Below are positions 47,008 to 56,747 of a stretch of DNA of 64,000 nucleotides, one piece after another. The stretch covers positions 434,001 to 498,000 of the forward strand of contig NZ_CP066149.1 of assembly GCF_023206395.1 (NCBI RefSeq). The letters are read 5' to 3'. The first letter of the stretch is position 1; the number at the start of each line of letters is the position of its first letter. The notes beneath the pieces were generated by a model. It did no database searches. It saw only the letters and a list, made by a program, of their open reading frames with translations, and had not been told where the DNA came from. The DNA is from Vibrio sp. ED004 (lineage in GTDB: Bacteria > Pseudomonadota > Gammaproteobacteria > Enterobacterales > Vibrionaceae). The position numbers and the translations under genes were made by a program.

Positions 47008-50000
47008 ATGTCTCAGCAATACTCAGAGCTTTTCTGTCAAAGTAATTACTCCTTTCTTGAGGGGGCTTCACACGCGGAAGAGCTAGTTTTACAGGCCGAC
47101 TTTTTACGTTACAAAGCACTCGCTGTTACTGATGAGTGCTCGGTCGCGGGCATCGTGAAGGTTCACTCTGCAATCAAACAACACAAATTGTCGCTCAAAC
47201 AAATTGTCGGGAGCATGTTTTGGCTAAATGAAGAGTGCCAAGTAGTCTTGTTATGCCCAAACAGACAAGCCTATGCCGAGTTGTGCCGCATTATTACCAA
47301 TGCGAGACGTCGTAGCAGCAAAGGACATTATCAGCTCTCTGAGTGGGATATTATGTCGGCTAAGCACTGCTTCATTCTTTGGTTACCTCAACAAAAAAAT
47401 GAAGACGCGTATTGGGGACAATGGCTTTCTCAACATCATTCCGGTCGGTTGTGGATTGGCTTACAGCGACACCTAAAACAGACCGACCAGCAATACACGG
47501 ATTACTGTGTTGAACTGTCACAGCATCATCAATTGCCGATTACAGCTTGTGGTGGCGTGTTAATGCACAATGCTAATCGCTTGCCCTTACAGCACTCACT
47601 CACCGCGATTAAATATCAAAAATCAGTGACCGAAGTTGGCAGTCACTTACTGGCGAATGCCGAGCGCTGTTTGCGAAGCATCAATAAGCTCTCTCATATA
47701 TTCAAAGCTGAGTGGCTGGAAGAGAGCAACCGAATTTCTGAACTGTGCGAATTTGATTTAGGTAGCCTACGTTACGAATACCCAAGTGAGCTGATCCCTC
47801 AAGGTGAGACACCCATGAGTTATCTGCGCATGTTGGTCGAGAAAGGGAAACAGGCTCGCTTTCCACAAGGTGTGCCTAATGACATTCAACAAATCATAGA
47901 TAAAGAGTTGGGGCTGATTGGCGAGCTCGACTACCCTTTCTTTTTTCTCACGATCCACGACATCGTGATTTTTGCCAAAAGCCAAGGCATTCTTTACCAA
48001 GGTCGAGGGTCAGCGGCTAATTCCGTGGTCTGTTACTGCTTAGAAATCACCTCTGTCGACCCAAGACAAATCTCGGTGCTGTTTGAACGCTTCATCAGTA
48101 AAGAGCGTGACGAGCCGCCTGATATTGATGTCGATTTTGAACACGAGCGCCGTGAAGAAGTCATTCAATACATCTACAAAAAATACGGTAGAGAACGTGC
48201 TGCGCTTGCTGCTACGGTCATTTCTTATCGCTTTAAAAGCGCGGTAAGGGATGTAGGAAAAGCATTAGGGCTGCAAGAAACCCAGCTTGATTACTTCATT
48301 AAGAACACCAATCGCAGAGACAAAAGCCTAGGTTGGCAAGCTCAACTCACTCAATTGGGGCTGCAACCAGATTCTTTGAAAGGTCAGCAGTTTATCCATT
48401 TAGTGAATGAAATTATCGGCTTTCCACGTCATCTGTCTCAGCATGTGGGCGGCTTCGTGATCTCTTCTGGCCCTCTGTATGAATTGGTTCCTGTCGAAAA
48501 TGCGGCGATGCACGATCGCACCATTATTCAATGGGATAAGGATGATCTTGAAACCTTGGGGCTACTTAAAGTTGATGTACTCGCATTGGGTATGCTCTCT
48601 GCGATTAGAAAATGCTTTGACCTGATCCAGCGTATTCATGGTCGCTCGTTAACGATCGCAGAGATCACTCGTCTCAAGGATGATCCTCAGGTTTACGGCA
48701 TGATTCAGAGAGCAGACACGGTCGGTATATTCCAAATTGAGTCACGAGCGCAAATGAGCATGCTACCAAGGCTTAAACCAAGAACTTATTACGACCTAGT
48801 GATTCAAATCGCGATCGTACGTCCAGGACCAATTCAAGGTGATATGGTGCACCCATTCTTAAAGCGTCGAGATGGTATTGAGCCAATCAGCTACCCATCT
48901 AAGGATGTTGAATCAGTACTCTCGCGCACTTTAGGCATACCGATATTTCAAGAGCAAGTGATTAAGCTCGCGATGGTTGCCGCAGGTTTCACAGGGGGGG
49001 AGGCGGATCAGCTCAGACGCGCAATGGCCGCTTGGAAGAAAAATGGCAATGTCTTTAAGTTCAAAAACAAGCTCATCGAAGGCATGCAAAAACGAGGCTA
49101 CGAAACCGAGTTTGCCGAACAAATATTTAAACAGATATGTGGCTTTGGTGAATACGGTTTCCCTGAAAGCCACTCGGCTTCGTTTGCGGTATTAGCTTAT
49201 TGTTCAGCTTGGTTGAAACGCTACTACCCAGAGTGCTTTTATACTTCTTTGTTGAATAGCCAACCCATGGGCTTTTATAGCCCCTCGCAGTTGGTTCAAG
49301 ATGCGCAGCGACACAATGTGAAGGTACTTCCTGTGTGTGTGAATGCCTCACAAGATGATCACACCGTGATATCTCACCAGAATGGTTTGGCGCTCCGATT
49401 AGGGATGAGGCAAATCAAAGGTTTGAGCGAGCACGGTATTCAGAGCGTACTTGCCAATCGCCCACATTCTGGTTATCGACACCCTAGCCAAGTAAAACAG
49501 CTATCGATGAATAAGAAGGACATTGAGTTGCTCGCATCAGCCAACGCGCTGCACAATGTTTCGGGAGACCGTTTTCAGACGCGCTGGGCGATAATGGACT
49601 CTGCTTCTGACCTACCTCTGTTTAGCCAAGTCTATGACGATACTGAGGGTGGGCATGGCGAACACACATTGCACAAACCCAATGAGATGCAGGATTTACT
49701 TGAGGACTTCACCAGTGTAGGGATTTCATTGAACAAACACCCTATCACTTTGCTAGAAGAAGCGAACCGATTAGGTCGATTTACTCATATGAAAGACTTG
49801 ATACAACAAAGACACAAATCCATGGTCACCGTTGTCGGGCTAGTTACAGGTAAGCAATCACCGGGGACTGCGGCAGGTGTCACCTTTGTCACACTGGAGG
49901 ACAGCACTGGCAATATCAACGTGGTGGTATGGGGAGCCACTGCGCGTGCTCAACAGCAAGCTTATCTCACAGCTAAAGCATTAAAGGTACAAGGAATACT

Positions 50001-50100
50001 AGAAAAGGAAGGGGAAGTGGTGCACGTGATTGCCGGGAAGCTCATCGATATTACCGATGAAATTGTTGGTTTGAAAACCAAATCACGAGATTTTCATTAG
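47008..50100 (+). CDS. dnaE2: Error-prone DNA polymerase DnaE2
   Basis: 1030 residues, shorter than replicative DnaE. PHP domain at the N-terminus (CQSNYSFLEGASHAEELV), then the Pol III alpha palm with GRGSAANSVVCYCLEIT and catalytic Asp residues in PDIDVDFEHERREEV. HhH and OB-fold regions follow (SVGISLNKHP; VTVVGLVTGKQSPG). It is the polymerase of the SOS mutasome. It lies 88 bp after imuB; an IS200/IS605-type element follows. Confidence 0.95.
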   Translation: MSQQYSELFCQSNYSFLEGASHAEELVLQADFLRYKALAVTDECSVAGIVKVHSAIKQHKLSLKQIVGSMFWLNEECQVVLLCPNRQAYAELCRIITNARRRSSKGHYQLSEWDIMSAKHCFILWLPQQKNEDAYWGQWLSQHHSGRLWIGLQRHLKQTDQQYTDYCVELSQHHQLPITACGGVLMHNANRLPLQHSLTAIKYQKSVTEVGSHLLANAERCLRSINKLSHIFKAEWLEESNRISELCEFDLGSLRYEYPSELIPQGETPMSYLRMLVEKGKQARFPQGVPNDIQQIIDKELGLIGELDYPFFFLTIHDIVIFAKSQGILYQGRGSAANSVVCYCLEITSVDPRQISVLFERFISKERDEPPDIDVDFEHERREEVIQYIYKKYGRERAALAATVISYRFKSAVRDVGKALGLQETQLDYFIKNTNRRDKSLGWQAQLTQLGLQPDSLKGQQFIHLVNEIIGFPRHLSQHVGGFVISSGPLYELVPVENAAMHDRTIIQWDKDDLETLGLLKVDVLALGMLSAIRKCFDLIQRIHGRSLTIAEITRLKDDPQVYGMIQRADTVGIFQIESRAQMSMLPRLKPRTYYDLVIQIAIVRPGPIQGDMVHPFLKRRDGIEPISYPSKDVESVLSRTLGIPIFQEQVIKLAMVAAGFTGGEADQLRRAMAAWKKNGNVFKFKNKLIEGMQKRGYETEFAEQIFKQICGFGEYGFPESHSASFAVLAYCSAWLKRYYPECFYTSLLNSQPMGFYSPSQLVQDAQRHNVKVLPVCVNASQDDHTVISHQNGLALRLGMRQIKGLSEHGIQSVLANRPHSGYRHPSQVKQLSMNKKDIELLASANALHNVSGDRFQTRWAIMDSASDLPLFSQVYDDTEGGHGEHTLHKPNEMQDLLEDFTSVGISLNKHPITLLEEANRLGRFTHMKDLIQQRHKSMVTVVGLVTGKQSPGTAAGVTFVTLEDSTGNINVVVWGATARAQQQAYLTAKALKVQGILEKEGEVVHVIAGKLIDITDEIVGLKTKSRDFH

Positions 50101-50139
50101 CGATTCCAATCGCCCTCCCATAAGCACTGAAACGCTAGA

Positions 50140-50745
50140 AGTAAATTACCACCTTCTAAAGAAGGTGGCTTTATGTGAGCCCCCTAAAAGGGGGCCTTTG
50201 TTTAGTCCAACGCCAATTGCTGCTGCTCCACGCGCTCTTTTTTCTCTTGATGTCTTACATAGCGTCGAATGATTTCTTCATTAACCCCTACGCTATCGAC
50301 AAAATAGCCCCTTGCCAAAAGTGGTTACCCCAGAGTTTGTTTCTCCTTAAATATGGAAATTTACTAAAGAGTTTTAAAGCTATTTTGCCTTTCAATACGC
50401 CCATCAACTTGGATATCGATAACTTAGGCGGAACTTTTACTACCAAGTGCACGTGGTCAACTTGAACGTTTAATTCAACGACTTCACATCCAAGTTGATT
50501 ACAGTAAACGTTTATACATCGATAAACTTCTTTACCTACATTGTTTTTCAAAATCCTAAATCGATACTTTGGTGTCCACACTATGTGATATTGACATCTC
50601 CAAAATACGTGGGAAGCTTGATTATATCTGCTCATGTTATTTGTCCTCTTTGACTTCGCTAAAAATCAAGGGAGCATTTAACATGGGTAGAACTACAGGC
50701 AAAGCCAAACTGAATGATAACCACCTACTGAAGTAGGTGGTTTAG
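50140..50745 (-). mobile_element. IS200/IS605-type element, tnpA only
   Basis: End hairpins CCACCTTC-TAAA-GAAGGTGG (50149-50168) and CCACCTAC-TGAA-GTAGGTGG (50721-50740) are near-identical, as expected for the RE and LE structures recognised by TnpA. Exact ends cannot be set without an empty-site sequence. A second hairpin GCCCCCT/AGGGGGC (50179-50195) is a likely terminator for tnpA. The element lies ~20 bp upstream of the dnaE2 terminator hairpin. Confidence 0.82.
50202..50635 (-). pseudogene. IS200/IS605 transposase TnpA (HUH/Y1), one-base frameshift
   Basis: The reading frame from 50635 gives CQYHIVWTPKYRFRIL and the HUH motif DHVHLVVKVPP, then shifts near 50315 (CC where CCC restores the frame) and stops early. 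With one base restored, the protein continues through HFWARGYFVDSVGVNEE to RRYVRHQEKKE, which holds the nucleophilic Tyr, and stops at 50202. As read here the protein lacks its catalytic Tyr. Confidence 0.87.
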
Positions 50746-50755
50746 GGCTGAAAAC

Positions 50756-50786
50756 GAAAAAGGGAAGCATCAGCTTCCCTTCATTT
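50756..50786. terminator. Terminator for dnaE2 and the opposing small ORF
   Basis: Stem AGGGAAGC / GCTTCCCT with loop ATCA, A-run on the left and T-rich on the right. Confidence 0.8.
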
Positions 50787-50798
50787 CAAATTGTTGAG

Positions 50799-50894
50799 TT
50801 ATACATCAACGTCAGCTTCCGTACGTCTTTTCTTAAATTCCCTATATAGTAATAAGCTCAAAGTCATTACGACTTTAGACGTTAACCATATCAT
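50799..50894 (-). CDS. Possible 31-residue small membrane protein
   Basis: ATG at 50894, stop at 50799. The first ~17 residues (MIWLTSKVVMTLSLLLY) could span a membrane and are followed by a basic then acidic tail (REFKKRRTEADVDV), a positive-inside arrangement. It lies between cheV and the terminator at 50756-50786. The ribosome site is weak (AAGG too far upstream), so it may not be translated. Confidence 0.35.
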   Translation of the reverse strand: MIWLTSKVVMTLSLLLYREFKKRRTEADVDV

Positions 50895-51031
50895 TAAGAG
50901 GAACTACCTTAGATTGTGAGTGAAAAGTTACGCTAATAGTTGAGCATATTTTGTTAAGAAAAATATGCTTCGTCAATATTAGCAAACGCTTTCCATAAGG
51001 TCACTCAAAACAAACCGTACAGCTGCATTAA

Positions 51032-51973
51032 TTATAAAATCTGGCGCATTCGCTCTTGAGTGACTTCAACCAAGAGATCCGGTTGGAATTTAGAAATAAA
51101 GCGATTACACCCTACTTTCTCAACCATGGCTTCATTAAAACTTCCGCTTAATGAAGTATTTAGCGTGATAAACAAGTCATGCATTCTAGGGTCAGTACGC
51201 ACTTCATGAGTCAGTTTATAACCGTCCATTTCAGGCATTTCGGCATCGGTGATCATCAACAAAATCTCTTGATTAATGTCCTTGCCTTCATCGCACCACC
51301 TTTTAAGTAGGTTCAGTGCTTCTAAGCCATCACAACACTCAATAATGTTTAAACCAAGCTGCGATAAAGTGCCTTTAATCTGGTTACGTGCGGTAGAAGA
51401 ATCATCAACGATAAGCACGTTGCGGCCAATCATTTCGTTGGCTAACTGCTCATCTAATACGCCTTCAGAGATCGACACATCGTAATCGATGATCTCTGCT
51501 AGCACTTTTTCAACATCGATGATCTCAACGATTTTGTGCTGCTCTTCTTCTTGAATATGCGTGATAGCCGTTAGGTAGTTTGCACGACCCGTGGTCTTTG
51601 GCGGTGGCTGGATTTCAGTCCAAGTTGTATTAACGATATTACGCACTTGTCCAACCAAGAAACCTTGTACGGTTCGGTTGTATTCCGTAATGATCAGGTT
51701 GCTCTCTTGAGACTCTGCACGTGACGGCGGAAACCCAATCGCACTGCGTAGGTCAATCACAGGTACCGATTCACCACGTAGAGAAGCAACACCGGTAATG
51801 TGGTGGTGAGAGCCCGGTAAGCGAGTAAGTACAGGCACTTTTAGGACTTCTTTCACTTTAAATACGTTAATCGCAAATAGTTGACGACTATTTAAGCTGA
51901 ATAATAAGAGCTCCAGGCGGTTTTCACCGACTAGCTTGGTTCTCTGATCAACCGAATTTAAAACGCCAGACAT
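51032..51973 (-). CDS. cheV: Chemotaxis coupling protein CheV
   Basis: 313 residues from the ATG at 51973 (AAGG seven bases before; an upstream TTG is less likely). An N-terminal CheW domain (~15-160; ITGVASLRGESVPVIDL) is joined to a response-regulator receiver (~185-313). The receiver has VLIVDDSS, phospho-Asp in MITDAEMPEMDG, and Lys in ISKF. CheV couples receptors to CheA and adjusts signalling by phosphorylation. Confidence 0.94.
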   Translation of the reverse strand: MSGVLNSVDQRTKLVGENRLELLLFSLNSRQLFAINVFKVKEVLKVPVLTRLPGSHHHITGVASLRGESVPVIDLRSAIGFPPSRAESQESNLIITEYNRTVQGFLVGQVRNIVNTTWTEIQPPPKTTGRANYLTAITHIQEEEQHKIVEIIDVEKVLAEIIDYDVSISEGVLDEQLANEMIGRNVLIVDDSSTARNQIKGTLSQLGLNIIECCDGLEALNLLKRWCDEGKDINQEILLMITDAEMPEMDGYKLTHEVRTDPRMHDLFITLNTSLSGSFNEAMVEKVGCNRFISKFQPDLLVEVTQERMRQIL

Positions 51974-52140
51974 ACAACACCTTAGTGACAAATAATAACT
52001 GTGGCTACAATAGCCTACTTCAATGGGTTAAAGCAAAGCGCTAATGAACAGAATGCTTAAACTAAGTACAACAAATGATGTTATACAAAGCTTAAGTACA
52101 TGGAAAGGTTCGGGGTAAGGCTAAAAGAAGAGAAAAAGAG

Positions 52141-53358
52141 TTAGCCTTCAATAACTTTCATTAACAGCTGGCCGTCATACAGGGCCTGCTTAATAAGTGC
52201 AGCACCTGGCATGGTTGCCTGCTTATAGAATCGAGATTCCACCAGCTCTAAGTCTTGATGGTAAACCGATAAACTCTGCTCTTCGATACACTTTTGAATC
52301 GCAGGGTACAACACGCTCTTCGCCTGATTGATAACACCACCGACCAAAATTTTCTCTGGGTTGAATAGGTTAATCACAATCGCAATCGCAGAACCTAGGT
52401 AACGGCCTAACTGTTCAATCACTTCAACAGCCAGTGGATCGCCATCGGCCGCAGCAGCACAGATTTGCTCAATCGTGACATCCTCAAACACAGTAAGCGT
52501 TGATTCTTCACCATTGGCTAATCGCTCTTTCACTTGCTCGCGGATCGCCTGTGAACTCGCCACTGTTTCTAAACAGCCTCGGTTACCACAATGACAAAGC
52601 TTGCCCTCTTTATCGATCTGGATATGACCCAGTTCACCGATGTTACCGTGACGCCCTTGCAGAACGCGGCCATCAAGAATGATCCCAGCACCTAAACCAT
52701 GGTGAATTGAGATAAGAACAGAGTTGTCGTTGTCTTGTGAGTTACCAAACAGCTTCTCTGCTAATGCCCAAGCTCGGGTGTCATTGGCAATAAAGACTGG
52801 TAGACCGGTTTCTTTGTAGATCTCCGGACCCAACGCTAAGTTTTCAACGTTGTAATGCGGCATTTGCAACACAATACCCTGCTCTGAATTCACCAGACCT
52901 GGCAGTGTGATGGCAATGCTCGTTACCCTGTCGAGTTGCTCGGCATAGGTTTGGAAGAACTCATCGATTTCATGGAGAAGACGTGCCAGCACATCATCTT
53001 GGTCACGTTCGTGAATATCAATTTTGGTATCGATAAGCACATCGCCGCCCAATTCATGGAGCGCTATCGTGAGGTAACCACGACCAAGACGCATCGATAA
53101 AAATTGCCAACCTTCGTTATTGGTTTGCAGACCGACAGCAGGACGCCCACGAGTCGTGGCTTCTTGAACCGTGGTTTCGTGAATAAGGTGAGCTTCAATG
53201 AGTTCACGGGTAATTTTAGTAATACTCGCCGGAGCCAACTCACTTTGCTTGGACAGATCGATACGAGAAATAGGACCTTTAAGGTCAATTAGTTTATATA
53301 CACGACCAGCATTGACCTGTTTGATATGATCAATATGGCCCGGTTGAGCCATGTACAT
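52141..53358 (-). CDS. mlc: Mlc-type ROK transcriptional repressor
   Basis: 405 residues. N-terminal winged helix-turn-helix (GPISRIDLSKQSELAPASITKITREL, quoted in part: SRIDLSKQSELAPASITK), then the ROK domain with zinc motif CHCGNRGCLET. In E. coli Mlc represses ptsG and other PTS genes until unphosphorylated PtsG sequesters it; ptsG is 6 kb away here. GGAG lies six bases before the ATG. NagC is the main alternative, but the N-terminal PGHIDHIKQVNAGRVYKLID fits Mlc. Confidence 0.9.
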   Translation of the reverse strand: MYMAQPGHIDHIKQVNAGRVYKLIDLKGPISRIDLSKQSELAPASITKITRELIEAHLIHETTVQEATTRGRPAVGLQTNNEGWQFLSMRLGRGYLTIALHELGGDVLIDTKIDIHERDQDDVLARLLHEIDEFFQTYAEQLDRVTSIAITLPGLVNSEQGIVLQMPHYNVENLALGPEIYKETGLPVFIANDTRAWALAEKLFGNSQDNDNSVLISIHHGLGAGIILDGRVLQGRHGNIGELGHIQIDKEGKLCHCGNRGCLETVASSQAIREQVKERLANGEESTLTVFEDVTIEQICAAAADGDPLAVEVIEQLGRYLGSAIAIVINLFNPEKILVGGVINQAKSVLYPAIQKCIEEQSLSVYHQDLELVESRFYKQATMPGAALIKQALYDGQLLMKVIEG

Positions 53359-53677
53359 TTTACGCTCCAGAAATCATCAACGAGGTAATTTTTTTACTTT
53401 GCGAAGTAATTGTGAAGTCACTTGGTATATCGCCGTGACCAGTATCACGTATATACATGAATCTTTGTGTATCGAGTCAAACAGTTCGAGGAAAATTAAC
53501 ACCCACATCGATAAATCGAGACTTAATTTTCACAAAAAAACATCGCGCTTGAGTACTAAGTACAATAAATATCAGTAAATACAGAAATATCTTCCTAGCT
53601 CCCAATAAATTATCAATTAATGCATATACTTAATTCAGTCTTGTAAAAGATTACTTGGTCTCACTCTAGGAGTATTC
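53359..53677. other. Intergenic region between divergent mlc and pykA
   Basis: 319 bp with both divergent promoters, the palindrome at 53394-53409 near mlc, and AT-rich sequence. A pykA ribosome site AGGAG lies just before 53678. No other gene is seen. Confidence 0.45.
53394..53409. promoter_or_regulatory. Candidate Mlc operator before mlc
   Basis: TTACTTTGCGAAGTAA is a 16-bp palindrome with one mismatch pair, 36 bp upstream of the mlc start. Its TTAC...GTAA arms resemble those of the ptsG-upstream site at 61170-61189. Autoregulation is inferred from the E. coli model. Confidence 0.45.
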
Positions 53678-55123
53678 ATGACAGCCGAATTAAGAAAAAC
53701 GAAAATCGTCACAACGCTAGGCCCTTCAACAGATAAAGGTAACGTGCTTGAAGAAATCATCAAAGCCGGTGCCAATATCGTCCGTATGAACTTTTCTCAC
53801 GGCAGCAGCGACGACCACATCCAACGCGCGGAAAAAGTCAGAGCGATAGCAAAAAGACTCGGCACTCAAATCGCCATTCTCGGAGACTTACAAGGTCCCA
53901 AGATTCGTGTGTCAACATTCAAAGATGGCAAAATCCAACTTGCCGTGGGCGACCTGTTCACTCTCGATAGCAGCCTAGGTTTAGGCGAAGGTAACCAAGA
54001 AGCTGTTGGCCTGGATTATAAAGAACTGCCTAACGACGTATCCGCCGGCGATATCCTGTTGCTTGACGATGGTCGTGTTCAACTCAAAGTAACCAAAGTC
54101 GAAGGTTGTCGCGTTCATACCGAAGTGATTATTGGTGGCCCTCTCTCGAACAACAAAGGCATCAACAAAAAAGGGGGAGGCCTTTCTGCAGAGGCACTGA
54201 CCGACAAAGACAAGCGAGACATCGTCACCGCCGCTCAAATTCAAGTCGATTACTTAGCTGTCTCTTTCCCACGTAACGGTGAAGACATGCACTACGCTCG
54301 CCAATTAGCACGAGAGGCAGGGCTAGAGGCTCACCTAGTGGCTAAAGTCGAGCGAGCAGAGACAGTTGCGACCGTAGAGAACATGGATGACATCATAATG
54401 GCCTCAGATGTGGTCATGGTGGCCCGTGGTGACCTCGGAGTGGAAATAGGCGACCCAGAATTGGTCGGGGTACAAAAACAGCTTATACGCCGTGCTAGAG
54501 CGCTTAACCGAACAGTGATCACTGCAACTCAAATGATGGAATCGATGATCTCCGCACCAATGCCAACCCGTGCCGAAGTAATGGACGTTGCTAACGCGGT
54601 ATTAGATGGTACCGATGCCGTGATGCTTTCAGGTGAAACCGCTGCGGGTGCTTACCCAGTCGAGACAGTGAAATCCATGGCCGAAGTGTGTATCGGTGCT
54701 GAAAAGATGGCGGGCATCAACCAATCGAATTACCGTATTGACCGAACCTTTGTGACGGCAGAAGAAACCGTTTCGATGGCAACCATCTACTCTGCCAACC
54801 ACATGGAAGGCATCAAGGGCGTGGTGACGCTTACCGAGTCAGGGCGCACAGCTTTGATGATGTCACGACTCAGTGCCGACATGCCTATCTACGCGCTGTC
54901 TCGTAACGAAGGAACGCTAAATCGCTGTACTCTGTACCGTGGCGTGACACCTATCTACTTCGAAACTGAAGCCGAAGACAGTTTTGATATTGCACTATCT
55001 ACCCTTGCTTGTCTGAAAGAGGCGGGACACCTCAAGTTTGGTGACTTAGTGATCGTCACTCAAGGCGATATTATGGATGTCGCGGGCTCAACCAACTGTA
55101 TGAGAATCTTACCGGTCACCTAA
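53678..55123 (+). CDS. pykA: Pyruvate kinase, PykA type
   Basis: 481 residues. Converts phosphoenolpyruvate and ADP to pyruvate and ATP. Family motifs: [58 protein letters not shown] and [15 protein letters not shown]. Similarity in length and in the [21 protein letters not shown] segment is to E. coli PykA rather than PykF. AGGAG six bases before the ATG. Monocistronic with a terminator. Confidence 0.95.
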   Translation: MTAELRKTKIVTTLGPSTDKGNVLEEIIKAGANIVRMNFSHGSSDDHIQRAEKVRAIAKRLGTQIAILGDLQGPKIRVSTFKDGKIQLAVGDLFTLDSSLGLGEGNQEAVGLDYKELPNDVSAGDILLLDDGRVQLKVTKVEGCRVHTEVIIGGPLSNNKGINKKGGGLSAEALTDKDKRDIVTAAQIQVDYLAVSFPRNGEDMHYARQLAREAGLEAHLVAKVERAETVATVENMDDIIMASDVVMVARGDLGVEIGDPELVGVQKQLIRRARALNRTVITATQMMESMISAPMPTRAEVMDVANAVLDGTDAVMLSGETAAGAYPVETVKSMAEVCIGAEKMAGINQSNYRIDRTFVTAEETVSMATIYSANHMEGIKGVVTLTESGRTALMMSRLSADMPIYALSRNEGTLNRCTLYRGVTPIYFETEAEDSFDIALSTLACLKEAGHLKFGDLVIVTQGDIMDVAGSTNCMRILPVT

Positions 55124-55169
55124 TCTCTGAACACTAAAGGTTTACATACATAACAAGTTAGTAAGCACA

Positions 55170-55207
55170 AAAAAGGGTTATTGAACCAAGTTCAATAACC
55201 CTTTTTC
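55170..55207. terminator. Bidirectional terminator between pykA and the patatin gene
   Basis: A 16-bp stem, AAAAGGGTTATTGAAC with its complement and a CAA loop, flanked by A- and T-runs. Confidence 0.9.
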
Positions 55208-55256
55208 TTTTTGAATAGAGTGAGCTAACCACACGTTAATTTGCCAATTTAAAATA

Positions 55257-56471
55257 TCACTTATCCGCGGCACTGGTTGCTAACTTTGGTATGTGTGAAT
55301 TGCGCGCATTCTTTGTTGAGGTATAGGTTTCGACAAATCGGTAACCAGCTTCTAGTCCTAGGTCGTAATCATGCAACAAGTCTTCTTTATCACTCATTAA
55401 TGAACTCGACTTTAGTGGTTTGCTAGGTGCTATCTGCACCACGAACGCATCGTCCGGCGGAGAGTTTAAAAAGTCCTGAGTTAAGGAGTATGTTTGATAG
55501 TGCACCATCAACATGTCTGCCAAGCCTGAATCAAATTTATCACCGATTAGATGACTTAAGCGGTAGATATCGTCAGCACCAAATAACCATCGACCACCAT
55601 TGAGCAGGTCCAAATGTCCACGGTCGCGCTTCTGCTCTTTAGAACGAAGAATTTGCTGCTGGAAGAAAGAAGTCCAATCAGTTTTCCATTGTTCTACTTT
55701 CTGTTGCCAGTGATCTTGAACACTGTCGAAAGACTCTCTGAACCATTCCAGCTCTTCCGCAGATATAGGTTTAGGCGCTTTCACTGAGGTACTGCGATTA
55801 GGAGCCTCAACCAAGAGTTCACTTCCCTCCTCGACCACAGGTTCAGTACGAATCACAACAATAGAGCGAGCTTGCCTACGCCAGGCTTCTTGAACTGGGA
55901 TACAAGCAGACACACCACCGTCAACATAAGCACTGTCGCCGATGAAGATCTCATCATTGTATAAACGAGGAATCGCACAGGTGGCAATCATCACCTTGTA
56001 CCAATCTTCTCCCAATAACGGGAAGTAGTGATCGCGTAGATCTTTAGAGTCTGTCACTGCCGCATAGAAATGGCGGTCGCCTAGGGTTTGTCGCCCTAAA
56101 TCAAGGTCCAGCTTATAAGGGTAAGCCATGATTTGTTCTAAGGCCCACTCTAATCCCAGATTCTTCCTGTGTCGTATATAGGAGAAGATATTGAAGAACT
56201 CTGGTGAGGTGGTGAGATCGAGCACGAAAGAACGCCCGAGGCCTTTATCGCGGCAAAGGTACGCACATAGGTTAAGCGCACCCGCAGAGGTACCAAAAAA
56301 TTCATCGAAGGGGTCAAAATTAGAAAGAAGAAAAGCATCCAGCACACCTGAAGTAAAAATACTTCTCTGTCCGCCACCTTGAGCGACCAGTGCTGTTTTT
56401 CCAGCAATAAACTTAGCGTAGTAATCCAAGTCTATTGCTGTATCAATATTGGTTACAAGCCCACTATTCAT
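55257..56471 (-). CDS. Patatin-like phospholipase family protein
   Basis: 404 residues. Oxyanion motif QGGGQRSIFTSG, nucleophile Ser62 in GTSAG, and catalytic Asp in YVDGG form the patatin Ser-Asp dyad. It resembles bacterial YjjU-like patatin proteins with an extra C-terminal ~130-residue region. It probably hydrolyses acyl lipids in the cytosol or at the membrane; no signal peptide. AGGGA precedes the ATG. Confidence 0.87.
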   Translation of the reverse strand: MNSGLVTNIDTAIDLDYYAKFIAGKTALVAQGGGQRSIFTSGVLDAFLLSNFDPFDEFFGTSAGALNLCAYLCRDKGLGRSFVLDLTTSPEFFNIFSYIRHRKNLGLEWALEQIMAYPYKLDLDLGRQTLGDRHFYAAVTDSKDLRDHYFPLLGEDWYKVMIATCAIPRLYNDEIFIGDSAYVDGGVSACIPVQEAWRRQARSIVVIRTEPVVEEGSELLVEAPNRSTSVKAPKPISAEELEWFRESFDSVQDHWQQKVEQWKTDWTSFFQQQILRSKEQKRDRGHLDLLNGGRWLFGADDIYRLSHLIGDKFDSGLADMLMVHYQTYSLTQDFLNSPPDDAFVVQIAPSKPLKSSSLMSDKEDLLHDYDLGLEAGYRFVETYTSTKNARNSHIPKLATSAADK

Positions 56472-56512
56472 TAGTCCCTGAGTATCAAAACTCAGCCTCG
56501 CAATAGATGGTA

Positions 56513-56602
56513 TTAACTACCAATCGCAATAAAGCCAAATGAAAGAATGATCATGTAGATAAACACGGTAATTTGTAGGGCATTTTTCAGATTATGGTCC
56601 AT
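56513..56602 (-). CDS. ynhF: YnhF-like 29-residue small membrane protein
   Basis: ATG at 56602, stop at 56513. It starts MDHNLKNALQITVF and continues as one hydrophobic helix to ...FIAIGS. AGAGGTG lies at the right distance before the ATG. Length, the N-terminal polar D-x-LK pattern and the single helix match the 29-residue YnhF of E. coli, whose role is unknown. It is too short for most gene finders. The family call is by pattern, not alignment. Confidence 0.6.
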   Translation of the reverse strand: MDHNLKNALQITVFIYMIILSFGFIAIGS

Positions 56603-56747
56603 AGACACCTCTGGCTTATTATTAATTTGTCGAGTCTCTATTTAAGTACTATCAGGTGTGTGAAGTATCTTCAAGAATCGTCGAAATTAGTCGCACAATA
56701 TTGATGTAACCATCACAATTAGTAAGTGTATGGATAAGGATATACTC

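Noticed and set aside
50149..50168. A plain terminator for dnaE2 at the first hairpin after its stop
   Set aside because: The same hairpin recurs almost identically at 50721-50740 on the far side of tnpA, so it is an IS200/IS605 end structure.
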